Made by a program: the position numbers and the translations under genes
Source of the DNA: an uncultured Bacteroides sp.
GTDB lineage: Bacteria; Bacteroidota; Bacteroidia; Bacteroidales; Bacteroidaceae
Assembly: GCA_905203765.1 (NCBI GenBank)
Contig: CAJKXC010000029.1
Location: 1-30,016, forward strand
Direction: 5' to 3'
DNA: 30,016 nt
In this document: positions 8,793 to 17,717 of the stretch, one piece after another
How the letters are laid out: the number at the start of each line of letters is the position of its first letter
How positions within the stretch are numbered: the stretch's first letter is position 1
Notes under the pieces: model-generated
Databases searched by the model: none
Seen by the model: the letters and a program-made list of their open reading frames with translations, nothing else
Told to the model about the DNA's origin: nothing

Positions 8793-10253
8793 ATGACTCC
8801 CTTATCCGTAATCATCACCATCGCCGCCTACTTCGTGATACTTTTCACGATCTCCTACATTGCAGGCAGAAAGGCGGACAATGAAGGTTTCTTTGTCGGC
8901 AACCGCAAGTCGTCATGGTTCGTTGTAGCCTTTGCGATGGTCGGCGCAGCCATTTCGGGCGTGACGTACGTCTCTGTTCCGGGCATGGTAGCCGTAAGCG
9001 GCTTCGGCTATTTGCAAATGGTGTTAGGTTTCATTGCCGGACAGCTGGTGATAGCCTATCTCCTGGTGCCTCTGTTCTACAAGATGAACCTGGTATCCAT
9101 CTACGAATACCTGGAAAACAGGTTCGGAATGTCTTCCTATCGAACGGGAGCGTGGTTCTTCTTCATCTCCAAGATGCTGGGAGCTGCCGTACGCCTGTTC
9201 CTGGTATGCCTGACGCTGCAACTGCTCGTATTCGAGCCGTTCGGATTGCCGTTCATACTAAATGTAGCCATCACGGTAGCACTGGTCTGGCTGTACACCT
9301 TCCGCGGCGGCGTGAAGTCGCTGATATGGACCGACTCGCTGAAAACGTTCTGCCTGGTGGTGTCGGTGGTGCTCTGCATCTACTTCATTGCATCCGACCT
9401 GAACCTGTCGTTCACCAGCATGGTGAGCACGATAGCAGACAGCGATATGTCGCGCATCTTCTTCTTCGACGATGTGAACAGCAAGCAATACTTCTTCAAG
9501 CAATTCCTGGCGGGTGCGTTTACCATGATTGCCATGACCGGTCTGGACCAGGACATGATGCAGCGCAACCTGAGTTGCAAGAACTTCAAAGATTCACAGA
9601 AGAACATGATTACCAGCGTCCTCTCGCAGTTCTTCGTCATCCTGCTCTTCCTGATGCTGGGCGTGCTGCTCTATATCTTCGCTGCCAACCAACAGATCAG
9701 CGTAGAAAAGGGCGACGAACTCTTCCCGCTGATAGCAACCGGTAACTACTTCCCCGCCATTGTGGGCGTTCTGTTCATCGTCGGGCTGATTTCTTCCGCC
9801 TACTCGGCAGCCGGTTCGGCGCTCACGGCGCTGACCACCTCTTTCACCGTGGACATACTGGGAATAAAAGGCAAGTCGGAAGAAACGGTAGTGAAGATAC
9901 GCAAGAAAGTGCATATCGGCATGGCGGTAGTGATGGGTATCACCATCTTCGTATTCAACCTGCTGAACAATACGAGTGTAATCGATGCCGTGTATATCCT
10001 CGCGAGCTATACCTACGGTCCGATACTGGGACTGTTTGCCTTCGGCATCTTTATGAAACAACAAGTGCGCGACAAGTACATCCCGCTGGTTGCCATCGCT
10101 TCCCCCATCCTCTGCTTCATCCTGCAGAAGAACTCGGAAGCCTGGTTCAACGGTTATCAGTTCAGCTACGAGCTGCTGATATTCAACGCACTGTTCACCT
10201 TTATCGGGCTTTGCCTATTGATTAAGAAAGATAATAAAGTACAATTAACTTAA
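8793..10253 (+). CDS. Sodium:solute symporter (SSS family)
   Basis: This 486-residue inner-membrane transporter drives solute uptake with a sodium gradient. It has the family's many hydrophobic segments, starting at about residues 2-22 (LSVIITIAAYFVILFTISYI) and continuing through about 13 predicted helices. It also has the characteristic GRKADNEGFFVGNRKSSWF loop after the first helix and the MTGLDQDMMQRNLSCKN segment in the middle. Sialic-acid and sugar carriers belong to this family, so a sugar or amino-sugar substrate such as MurNAc or a muropeptide fragment is plausible from context, not shown. The start codon follows the heptad array by one base. The next gene starts 9 nt after its stop, so the two are tightly coupled. 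Confidence 0.92.
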   Translation: MTPLSVIITIAAYFVILFTISYIAGRKADNEGFFVGNRKSSWFVVAFAMVGAAISGVTYVSVPGMVAVSGFGYLQMVLGFIAGQLVIAYLLVPLFYKMNLVSIYEYLENRFGMSSYRTGAWFFFISKMLGAAVRLFLVCLTLQLLVFEPFGLPFILNVAITVALVWLYTFRGGVKSLIWTDSLKTFCLVVSVVLCIYFIASDLNLSFTSMVSTIADSDMSRIFFFDDVNSKQYFFKQFLAGAFTMIAMTGLDQDMMQRNLSCKNFKDSQKNMITSVLSQFFVILLFLMLGVLLYIFAANQQISVEKGDELFPLIATGNYFPAIVGVLFIVGLISSAYSAAGSALTALTTSFTVDILGIKGKSEETVVKIRKKVHIGMAVVMGITIFVFNLLNNTSVIDAVYILASYTYGPILGLFAFGIFMKQQVRDKYIPLVAIASPILCFILQKNSEAWFNGYQFSYELLIFNALFTFIGLCLLIKKDNKVQLT

Positions 10254-10262
10254 TGCATCATC

Positions 10263-13200
10263 ATGAATGTAAGACTTCATTTTTTGTTTAGTTTGCTCGC
10301 CGCCTCCCTACTCCCCCAGATGGGGGGCGCGCAAGAGCTTCCGACGGAAGCCCGCCAGGAAATCGGGAGATTTCTGGATGCCACTGCACGGAAAGAGATT
10401 TCTGTGGGTTCTATCAAAATCGACTCTGTTGCCGTAGAAGGAAATACCTTGCAGTTGTTTGCCAACATGAACTGCGCCTACATCCCCTTCCGCGAAGACA
10501 ACGTTGCCGAAATTTACAAAGGCGTGAGCGCCCTGTTACCGGCAGAGTTTGCCAAATACAAGCTGCAAATCCGCACCAACAAGCGCAGCATCGAGGAACT
10601 GATTCCCCAAGCCTTGCGCAGCAAGAAAGACAAGAAAGCCAAAACATTCGCCCCCGGAAGTTCAAAAGCCCTGGTGACGGAACTTTCTGCACCCTACGCC
10701 CCCACGAACGGGTTGCTGAACCGTCACATCGCACTGTGGCAAAGCCACGGTTTCTACTACGAGCCGAAGCTCACCCGCTGGGAATGGCAACGCGCCCGCA
10801 TCTTCCAGACGGTGGAAGACCTGTACACACAGAGCTACGTACTGCCTTTCCTCGTTCCGATGCTGGAAAACGCAGGTGCCAACGTGCTGCTGCCCCGCGA
10901 ACGCGACAGCCAGACGGCGGAAGTGATCGTCGATAACGACGGAAGCCTCAACAGCCGTTCCGTCTATACGGAAGTTTCTGCCGACAAGAGCTGGATGCAG
11001 GGAAGCGGACCGGGCTTTGCCCATCTGCGTGCCCAATACAAGGACTTCGAAAATCCCTTCAAGGAAGGTACGTATCGTGCCATCGAAACCATCAAGAAAG
11101 GACAGGAAAGTACGGCGGAATGGATTCCCGAAATTCCGGCTACCGGTCAGTATGCCGTATATGTATCTTATCAAAGTCTGCCGAACAGTGCGGAAGACGC
11201 TCTTTATACCGTTTACCATAAAGGTGGCGTAACCCAATTCAAAGTGAACCAGCAGATGGGTGGCGGTACCTGGATTTATCTCGGTACATTCGGTTTCGAT
11301 GCAGGTAAGAGCAATGAAGGCAGAGTGACACTGAGTAACCGCTCGTCCAAAGCCGGCCAGGTGATTACGGCAGATGCCGTGAAGATAGGCGGCGGAATGG
11401 GAAATATTGCCCGCCGGATATCCACTGAAGGGGCGACGGAGAATGTGAAAAGCTCCCAAGCTACAAGCTACAAGCTACAAGCTACAAGTGCTATGCAGTA
11501 TGAGGGCGCAGCCAACTCGTCACTCGTAGCTCGTAGCTCGTCACTATACGAGACAAGCGGATACCCACGGTTCTGCGAAGCAGCCCGTTACTGGCTGCAA
11601 TGGGCGGGAATACCGGACAGCGTATATTCCGACAGCAACGGCAAGAACGATTATACGGACGACTATAAGTGCCGCGGCATCTGGGTGAACTACCTTGCCG
11701 GCGGTTCCGCCACCAATCCGACTGAGAAAGGGTTGAACATCCCCGTAGACCTGGCCTTCGCCTTCCACTCGGATGCAGGTACCACGCTGAACGACTCCAT
11801 CATCGGAACACTCGGCATCTACTATACCAATACCAACGACGAAGTATATGCTAACGGAGCATCACGCTACCTCGCCCATGACATGACGGACTTGATTCAG
11901 TCCAACATCGTACGCGACATCCGCACACTCTACGAGCCCAACTGGACCCGCCGCGGAATGTGGAACCAGTCATACTACGAAGCCCGCGTACCCCGCGTGC
12001 CCACCATGTTGCTGGAACTTCTTTCACACCAAAACTTCGCCGATATGCGCTACGGACTCGACCCGCGTTTCCGTTTCACCGTAAGCCGCGCCATCTATAA
12101 AGGTATGTTGCAGTTCGTCTGCTCCCAATACAATATGGACTATGTGGTGCAGCCGCTTCCCGTAGACCACATGGCACTGCGCATGACGGGCGAGAACGAA
12201 GTGGAACTGACCTGGCAACCGGTAGCCGACCCGTTGGAGCCGACCGCCAATGCCGAGAAATACATCGTCTATACCCGCATCGGAGACGGCGACTTTGACA
12301 ACGGTACGCTGGTAGACAAGAACAGTTATCGCACCACCCTGCCCGCCGGTGTTGTTTGCAGCTATAAGGTGACTGCCGTCAACAAGGGCGGAGAGAGCTT
12401 CCCTTCCGAGATTCTGTCTGCCGGACGGGCGTTCAACGCCAAAGGTACCGTACTGGTAGTAAACGGTTTCGACCGCATCAGTGCGCCTGCCGACTTCACC
12501 GTCCCCGCACCCGCCGATACCCTGCTCGCCGGATTCCTGGACGACTTGGATCATGGCGTACCTTATATCAAAGACATCAGCTACATCGGCAAGATGAAGG
12601 AATACCGCCGTTCCATCCCCTGGATGGATGACGACGCATCCGGTTTCGGCGACAGCTACGGCAACTACGAAGATCAGGTGATTGCCGGAAATACCTTCGA
12701 CTACCCTGCCGTGCATGGCGCAGCCATCCTGAAAGCCGGTTATTCGTTTGTATCGAGCAGCGATGAAGCCGTAGAAAACGGACAAATCTCCCTGAACGAC
12801 TATAAATACACCGACCTCATCCTCGGAAAAGAATGCCAGACCAAGATGGGAAGGGGCGGAGTGAAACCTTTGGAGTTCAAGACTTTCAGCAAGCCGATGC
12901 AAGATGCCATCACTGCTTACTGCAACCAGGGCGGAAACATCTTCATTTCGGGTGCATACGTTGCCACCGACCTGTGGGATAACCCGCTTGCTCCGGCAGA
13001 AGATGCAGACAAGAAGTTTGCCATGGAAGTGCTGAAATACAAGTGGCGTGTGGGACAAGCAGCCGTGATGGGCAAGGTGAAATCCGTTGCCTCTCCGTTC
13101 CCTGTCCTCACCGGAGACTACACCTACCACAACGAGCTGAATGCCGACTCATACGTGGTGGAATCGCCGGATGCCATAGAGCCCGCAACGAAAGACGCAT

Positions 13201-13367
13201 ACACCGTGATGCGTTATTCCGAGAACAACCTGAGTGCAGGCGTAGCCTACCAGGGAGCCTACAAGACCTGTGTCCTGGGCTTCCCCTTCGAAGCGATACG
13301 CACTGATGCCGAAAGAGAATCATTAATGAACGCAGTCTTAACATTCTTCAACGAGAATACTAAGTAA
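10263..13367 (+). CDS. Secreted amidase-like protein with golvesin-type and FN3 domains (often labelled xanthan lyase)
   Basis: This 1034-residue protein has a signal peptide (about 1-23). Part of an N-acetylmuramoyl-L-alanine-amidase-like fold seems present in two pieces. The first (about 150-215) has NRHIALWQSHGFYY, with His155/His162 and Glu174 as possible metal ligands, then LENAGANVLLPRERD. The second (about 490-590) has IPVDLAFAFHSDAG (His502) and TMLLELLSHQNFADMR. A golvesin-C-terminal-like beta domain lies between them (about 215-385, including STAEWIPEIPATGQYAVYVSY). A fibronectin-III-like domain follows (about 640-722), then a C-terminal region of unknown fold with GTVLVVNGFDRISA. 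Amide cleavage in peptidoglycan is the likely role, but catalytic competence is unproven. Palindromic element A encodes about residues 398-427, in the linker between the golvesin domain and the second amidase piece. Confidence 0.8.
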   Translation: MNVRLHFLFSLLAASLLPQMGGAQELPTEARQEIGRFLDATARKEISVGSIKIDSVAVEGNTLQLFANMNCAYIPFREDNVAEIYKGVSALLPAEFAKYKLQIRTNKRSIEELIPQALRSKKDKKAKTFAPGSSKALVTELSAPYAPTNGLLNRHIALWQSHGFYYEPKLTRWEWQRARIFQTVEDLYTQSYVLPFLVPMLENAGANVLLPRERDSQTAEVIVDNDGSLNSRSVYTEVSADKSWMQGSGPGFAHLRAQYKDFENPFKEGTYRAIETIKKGQESTAEWIPEIPATGQYAVYVSYQSLPNSAEDALYTVYHKGGVTQFKVNQQMGGGTWIYLGTFGFDAGKSNEGRVTLSNRSSKAGQVITADAVKIGGGMGNIARRISTEGATENVKSSQATSYKLQATSAMQYEGAANSSLVARSSSLYETSGYPRFCEAARYWLQWAGIPDSVYSDSNGKNDYTDDYKCRGIWVNYLAGGSATNPTEKGLNIPVDLAFAFHSDAGTTLNDSIIGTLGIYYTNTNDEVYANGASRYLAHDMTDLIQSNIVRDIRTLYEPNWTRRGMWNQSYYEARVPRVPTMLLELLSHQNFADMRYGLDPRFRFTVSRAIYKGMLQFVCSQYNMDYVVQPLPVDHMALRMTGENEVELTWQPVADPLEPTANAEKYIVYTRIGDGDFDNGTLVDKNSYRTTLPAGVVCSYKVTAVNKGGESFPSEILSAGRAFNAKGTVLVVNGFDRISAPADFTVPAPADTLLAGFLDDLDHGVPYIKDISYIGKMKEYRRSIPWMDDDASGFGDSYGNYEDQVIAGNTFDYPAVHGAAILKAGYSFVSSSDEAVENGQISLNDYKYTDLILGKECQTKMGRGGVKPLEFKTFSKPMQDAITAYCNQGGNIFISGAYVATDLWDNPLAPAEDADKKFAMEVLKYKWRVGQAAVMGKVKSVASPFPVLTGDYTYHNELNADSYVVESPDAIEPATKDAYTVMRYSENNLSAGVAYQGAYKTCVLGFPFEAIRTDAERESLMNAVLTFFNENTK
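11454..11543 (+). repeat. In-frame palindromic heptad element A
   Basis: The left arm is four CTACAAG units (11461-11488), preceded by a decayed unit. The core (11489-11513) reads CTATGCAGTATGAGGGCGCA plus flanks. The right arm is four units, CTCGTCA, CTCGTAG, CTCGTAG and CTCGTCA (11516-11543), which are inverted relatives of the left arm. It is read through in frame as QATSAMQYEGAANSSLVARS. It has no stop in the reading frame used. Confidence 0.9.
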
Positions 13368-13392
13368 CATCTATAAAAACCAATCATCATTT

Positions 13393-15252
13393 ATGAAGCG
13401 AAGACTGTTATTTTCCGTCCTGTTGGCTTGCCTGCTCCCCCTCGGGTTGCAGGCACAGCTTGGGACATTCCGTTTTGCACAGCTGACGGACATTCATTTT
13501 AGCCCGAACAACCCGAATCCGACGGAAGACCTGCTGCGTTCCGTAGCCCAAATCAATGCTACCGACAGCATCGACTTCGTACTGGTGACGGGCGACCTTA
13601 CGGAAGAAGGCGACCGCGCCACGATGGAGAAGGTGAAATCGTGCCTCGACCTGCTGAAAGTAAAGTACTACGTTGCCCTCGGCAACCATGAAACGAAATG
13701 GAGCGACTCCGGCTGTACCGCTTTCGGAGAAATCTTCGGGGGTGAGCGCTTTGAGTTCGAGCACAAAGGTTTCCTGTTCCTGGGTTTCAACTCCGGCCCG
13801 CTGATGCGCATGGCATACGGCCATGTAGTGCCGCAAGATATCCGCTGGATGACGGAAGAAATGGACAAAGCCGGAAAAGACAAGCCGGTGATGCTGGTCA
13901 CCCACTATCCGCTGATGGATGGGGACGTGGACAACTGGTATGAAGTGACGGACGCCGTACGCCCCTACAACATCCGCCTGTTTATCGGCGGACACTATCA
14001 CTCCAACCGTGATTTGAGGTACGACGGCATTCCGGGTATCCTGATGCGGAGCAACCTGCGCGACAAAGACGGCAAACCGGGGTATGGCATCTATGACATA
14101 ACCAAAGACTCGATCCTGGTATATACGCAGCGCATCGGAGAACCGAAGAAGAAATGGGCGTCCTTCTCGCTGACCAAGCAGTATTACGACCGCAACGGCA
14201 AAGCCGAGAAATACCCGGACTTCTCCGTAAACAAAGAATACGCGCAAGTAAAGGAACAGTGGATTGTACAGACGGGAGCCGGCATCTATTGCTCTCCCGC
14301 CGTAGATAAAGATAAAGTGTTTGTAGGCGACGACATGGGACGCCTGACGGCCTATGTGCTGAAAACCGGCAAGAAGCTGTGGAGCTTTGAAGCGGAAAAG
14401 CGCATTGTAGGAACTCCGGCAGCAAGCGGGGACATCGTTGTCTTCGGCTCGGCAGACCGCCACATCTACGGGCTGAGTGCCAAAGACGGAAGCCTGCTGT
14501 GGAAGGTGGACGCTGCCGAACCGGTGCTCGGAGCCGTGACCATCGATAACGGCATTGCCTATATCGGCGCCAGCGATCATACGTTCCGTGCCATAGACAT
14601 ACATACGGGTAAAGTGGTATGGGCTTATACCGGTGTAGCAGGCTACATCGAAACCAAGCCGCTGGTAACGGCAGACAAAGTCATCTTCGGCGCATGGGAC
14701 AATACCCTGTATGCCCTGAACAAGGCGGACGGAAAGGAACTCTGGAAGTGGACGGGCGGACTGACCCGCATGCACTTCTCCCCCGCTGCCGTATGGCCGG
14801 TAGCTGCCGACGGCAAAGTGTTCATCACCGACCCGCAACGCGCCATGACCGCTATCGACCTCAACACCGGTAACACCGTATGGCGTACATTCCAGTCGAT
14901 GGTACGCGAAACCATCGGACTGTCCGAAGACGGCGAACGGGTGTACAGCAAGACGATGAACGACAGCATTGTCTGCTACGCCACTCATGGAGATACTCCG
15001 AAAGAGTTGTGGGCGTCGAATGTCGGCTTCGGTTACGAGCATGCCCCTTCCATGCAGGTGGAAAAAGACGGCGTCATGTTCGGCAGTACAAAAGAAGGCC
15101 TTATCTTCGCACTGGAAGCCAAGACCGGACGGGTGCTGTGGAAGCATAAGATAGGAAACTCACTTATCAGCACCGTTGTTCCGCTGAGCGGACGGGAAGT
15201 GCTGTTCACGGCAACGAGCGGAGAAGTGGGACGGTTGAGAATTAGAAATTGA
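13393..15252 (+). CDS. Secreted metallophosphoesterase fused to a PQQ-type beta-propeller
   Basis: This 619-residue protein has a signal peptide (about 1-22) ending LQAQ. The calcineurin-like metallophosphoesterase domain (about 25-235) shows all five blocks: TDIH (Asp33, His35), GDLTEEGD (Asp68), GNHE (Asn98-His99), VTHYPLMDGD and GGHYHSNRD, so it should bind two metals and be active. From about residue 285, PQQ_2/YVTN-like repeats follow (LTAYVLKTGKKLWSF, IYGLSAKDGSLLWKV, RAIDIHTGKVVWAY, LYALNKADGKELWKW), consistent with a seven- or eight-bladed propeller. The phosphoester substrate is unknown; a phosphorylated wall or lipid-carrier product is possible. A heptad array encodes its last residues (LRIRN) and stop codon. 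Confidence 0.88.
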   Translation: MKRRLLFSVLLACLLPLGLQAQLGTFRFAQLTDIHFSPNNPNPTEDLLRSVAQINATDSIDFVLVTGDLTEEGDRATMEKVKSCLDLLKVKYYVALGNHETKWSDSGCTAFGEIFGGERFEFEHKGFLFLGFNSGPLMRMAYGHVVPQDIRWMTEEMDKAGKDKPVMLVTHYPLMDGDVDNWYEVTDAVRPYNIRLFIGGHYHSNRDLRYDGIPGILMRSNLRDKDGKPGYGIYDITKDSILVYTQRIGEPKKKWASFSLTKQYYDRNGKAEKYPDFSVNKEYAQVKEQWIVQTGAGIYCSPAVDKDKVFVGDDMGRLTAYVLKTGKKLWSFEAEKRIVGTPAASGDIVVFGSADRHIYGLSAKDGSLLWKVDAAEPVLGAVTIDNGIAYIGASDHTFRAIDIHTGKVVWAYTGVAGYIETKPLVTADKVIFGAWDNTLYALNKADGKELWKWTGGLTRMHFSPAAVWPVAADGKVFITDPQRAMTAIDLNTGNTVWRTFQSMVRETIGLSEDGERVYSKTMNDSIVCYATHGDTPKELWASNVGFGYEHAPSMQVEKDGVMFGSTKEGLIFALEAKTGRVLWKHKIGNSLISTVVPLSGREVLFTATSGEVGRLRIRN

Positions 15253-15271
15253 GAATTGAGAATTAATAAAT
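15237..15271 (+). repeat. Heptad array overlapping the phosphoesterase stop codon
   Basis: Units GAGAATT, AGAAATT, GAGAATT and GAGAATT, then AATAAAT, run in 7-nt register. The first two units encode the last residues of the phosphoesterase, and the TGA stop (15250-15252) falls across units two and three. There is no inverted partner arm. Confidence 0.8.
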
Positions 15272-15298
15272 AACAGACTTTTAAAAACAACACACTAT

Positions 15299-16759
15299 AT
15301 GAAGAAGATCAGTTGCTTTATTCCTTACGCAGGAAAAGAACAAGTAGAAAAGACAGTAGCAGGCTTGCAGGCTACAGGACTCGTAAAGGAAATCTATTTA
15401 GTAACCACCAATAAGGAATTGGAAGAACTGCCCGGTTGCAACCGCATCTGGGTGGAATATCCTTTCAGCAGCATGGCTATGCAGTTGATGGCTCAGAATG
15501 CAACAGGAGACTACACACTGCTTTATACCAAAGAAACCACCCTCGAAATGGGTATGTTCGCTTTGGAGCGCATGATACATATCTCCGAAGACTCCAACGC
15601 CGGAATGGTATATGCCGACCACTACCAGATAGCAGACGGCAAACAGACCAATGCACCGGTAATAGACTACCAGTTCGGTTCGTTGAGAGACGACTTCAAT
15701 TTCGGTTCCGTACTGCTGTTCGACACCGAGAAACTGAAAGAAGCTGCCGCCCGGATGAAATCCGACTATAACTTCGCCGGACTCTATGACCTGCGCCTGA
15801 AACTGAGCCAGAAAGCCGACCTGGTACATATCAACGAATATCTGTACAGCGAAGTGGAAAACGACACGCGCAAGAGCGGCGAAAAGATCTTCGACTACGT
15901 AGACCCGAAGAACCGTGACCGCCAGATCGAGATGGAAAAGGCTTGCACCGAACACCTGAAAGAGATTGGCGGCTACCTCAAACCGGAATTCAAGAAGATA
16001 GAATTCTCTGCCGATAACTTTGAATACGAAGCATCGGTCATCATCCCGGTACGCAACCGCATCCGCACCATCCGCGATGCCATCAAATCCGTACTGAACC
16101 AAAAGACCGACTTCAAATTCAACCTTATCATCATCGACAACCACTCTACGGACGGAACCACCGAAGCCATCGACGAATTCAAGAACGACGAACGCCTCAT
16201 CCACATCCTTCCCGAGCGCAACGACCTGGGCATCGGCGGTTGCTGGAACATGGGCGTGCATCATCCCAAATGCGGCAAGTTTGCCGTACAGCTGGATAGC
16301 GACGACGTATATAAGGACGAAAACACACTGAGCATCATGGTACGCGCCTTCTACGAACAGAACTGCGCCATGGTAGTGGGAACTTATATGATGACGGACT
16401 TCAACATGAACATGATTGCCCCGGGCATCATCGACCATAAAGAATGGACGCCGGAGAACGGACGCAACAACGCCCTGCGCATCAACGGCCTGGGTGCTCC
16501 GCGTGCCTTCTATACGCCGGTGCTTCGCGAAGTGAAAGTGCCCAACACCAGCTATGGCGAAGACTATGCGCTGGGATTGAACTTCTCCCGCCAGTATCAG
16601 ATAGGGCGCGTTTACGACGTGGTTTACCTCTGCCGCCGCTGGGACGACAACTCCGACGCCTCACTGGACATTGTGAAGATGAACGGACACAACCTGTACA
16701 AAGACCGCATCCGCACCTGGGAATTACAGGCACGCGTAGCACTGAATAAGAAGAAGTAA
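15299..16759 (+). CDS. Cytosolic GT2 glycosyltransferase with a degenerate N-terminal copy
   Basis: This 486-residue protein has no signal peptide and no clear membrane helix. The C-terminal half (from about 242) is a full GT-A family 2 domain: ASVIIPVRNRIRTIRDAIKS, LIIIDNHSTDGTTEAI, the metal-binding DSDD (Asp333-Asp336), GEDYALGL and RRWDDNSD. The N-terminal half (about 1-200) has the same overall layout (SCFIPYAGKEQVEKTVAGLQ, then NATGDYTLLYTKETTLEMG and a MVYADH segment) but lacks the DXD, so it looks like a diverged, probably inactive duplicate. Donor and acceptor are unknown. It sits 11 nt before the DUF4922 gene, so the two may act on the same sugar nucleotide. Confidence 0.85.
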   Translation: MKKISCFIPYAGKEQVEKTVAGLQATGLVKEIYLVTTNKELEELPGCNRIWVEYPFSSMAMQLMAQNATGDYTLLYTKETTLEMGMFALERMIHISEDSNAGMVYADHYQIADGKQTNAPVIDYQFGSLRDDFNFGSVLLFDTEKLKEAAARMKSDYNFAGLYDLRLKLSQKADLVHINEYLYSEVENDTRKSGEKIFDYVDPKNRDRQIEMEKACTEHLKEIGGYLKPEFKKIEFSADNFEYEASVIIPVRNRIRTIRDAIKSVLNQKTDFKFNLIIIDNHSTDGTTEAIDEFKNDERLIHILPERNDLGIGGCWNMGVHHPKCGKFAVQLDSDDVYKDENTLSIMVRAFYEQNCAMVVGTYMMTDFNMNMIAPGIIDHKEWTPENGRNNALRINGLGAPRAFYTPVLREVKVPNTSYGEDYALGLNFSRQYQIGRVYDVVYLCRRWDDNSDASLDIVKMNGHNLYKDRIRTWELQARVALNKKK

Positions 16760-16770
16760 CCGAAGGCGAT

Positions 16771-17703
16771 ATGAACCAAACGATATTCAATCTTCTGACC
16801 CAGCAAGTAGCAACCTGGGAGACGGCGCGCAACAACTACGCCGCCCTTTCCGGCGTACAGGTGAAGGAACTGAACGTGAACGGCATTCCCTATAAGGTTC
16901 AGTTCAACCCTGCCCGCATCGTATCTTCCGGTGCCAAGGTAGATGCCAAGTCCATCCAGGAACGGAAATGCTTTCTGTGCCCGGCAAACCTGCCGCCGGT
17001 ACAGAAAGGAATCTCCTTCGGCGGACATTACAATATACTGGTAAACCCGTTCCCCATCTTCCCCCGTCACCTGACGATACCGGAAATGGAGCATGTGGAC
17101 CAGCGCATAGCCTGCCGCTTCGGCGATATGCTGGAACTGGCACAAGCGTTGTCGGACTACACCATCTTCTACAACGGCCCCCGATGCGGCGCTTCCGCTC
17201 CCGACCATGCACACTTCCAGGCGGGAAACAAGGGATTCATGCCGATTGAGAAGGACTGGCGCGGACAGATTGCCGGAAAGATAGCCGATTACGGCAAAGC
17301 AGCGCTGTGGTATCTGAACGATGCCCCCCGCGCCACGCTCGTCATCGAGTCGGGTTCCAAGTCAGATGCAGCCGCTTTGTTCGACATCATCTACCGCTCC
17401 CTCGACGTAAAGCCGGACGAGGACGAGCCGATGATGAACGTACTTGCCCAGTACGAAGCCGACCGCTGGATTGTGTTCGTCTTCCCGAGAGCCAAGCATC
17501 GCCCTGCCTGCTACACAGCCGAAGGCGATGCCCGCCTGCTCAGCAGCCCGGCATCCGTAGACCTGGGGGGCGTATTCATCACTCCCGTAGAAAAAGACTT
17601 CCTGAAGATTACTGCCGAAGATGTGGCACAAATCCTTAGCGAGGTATGCCTCTCGGCGGATGACTTCCACCGGATACGGCAGCATATCAAGGAACAAATT
17701 TAA
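16771..17703 (+). CDS. DUF4922 HIT-like nucleotidyltransferase/phosphorylase
   Basis: This 310-residue cytosolic protein is related to the GalT/Apa branch of the HIT superfamily, which moves nucleotidyl groups between phosphate and sugar phosphates or nucleotides. Seen in the sequence are a CFLC pair (Cys67, Cys70), GGHYNILVNPFPIFPRHLTI in the usual substrate-binding strand, and DHAHFQAG (from Asp145), which carries the HxHxQ-like histidine triad; His146 or His148 is the likely nucleophile. The family was annotated as a domain of unknown function, so the nucleotide-sugar role is inferred. It lies between the GT2 and SpoIID genes, with gaps of 11 and 14 nt. It could recycle or cap a UDP- or GDP-sugar made for, or released from, salvaged amino sugars. 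Confidence 0.8.
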   Translation: MNQTIFNLLTQQVATWETARNNYAALSGVQVKELNVNGIPYKVQFNPARIVSSGAKVDAKSIQERKCFLCPANLPPVQKGISFGGHYNILVNPFPIFPRHLTIPEMEHVDQRIACRFGDMLELAQALSDYTIFYNGPRCGASAPDHAHFQAGNKGFMPIEKDWRGQIAGKIADYGKAALWYLNDAPRATLVIESGSKSDAAALFDIIYRSLDVKPDEDEPMMNVLAQYEADRWIVFVFPRAKHRPACYTAEGDARLLSSPASVDLGGVFITPVEKDFLKITAEDVAQILSEVCLSADDFHRIRQHIKEQI

Positions 17704-17717
17704 TAGAATATACAGTC

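Noticed and set aside
12024..13130. Open frame of 368 codons on the - strand opposite the amidase-like gene
   Set aside because: It is antisense to a well-supported CDS, with no signal, motif or regulatory site of its own.
13408..15147. Open frame of 579 codons on the - strand opposite the phosphoesterase gene
   Set aside because: It mirrors the phosphoesterase gene, whose motifs are unmistakable. Its predicted protein has no recognisable domain, and long antisense frames are common opposite genes with this codon usage.
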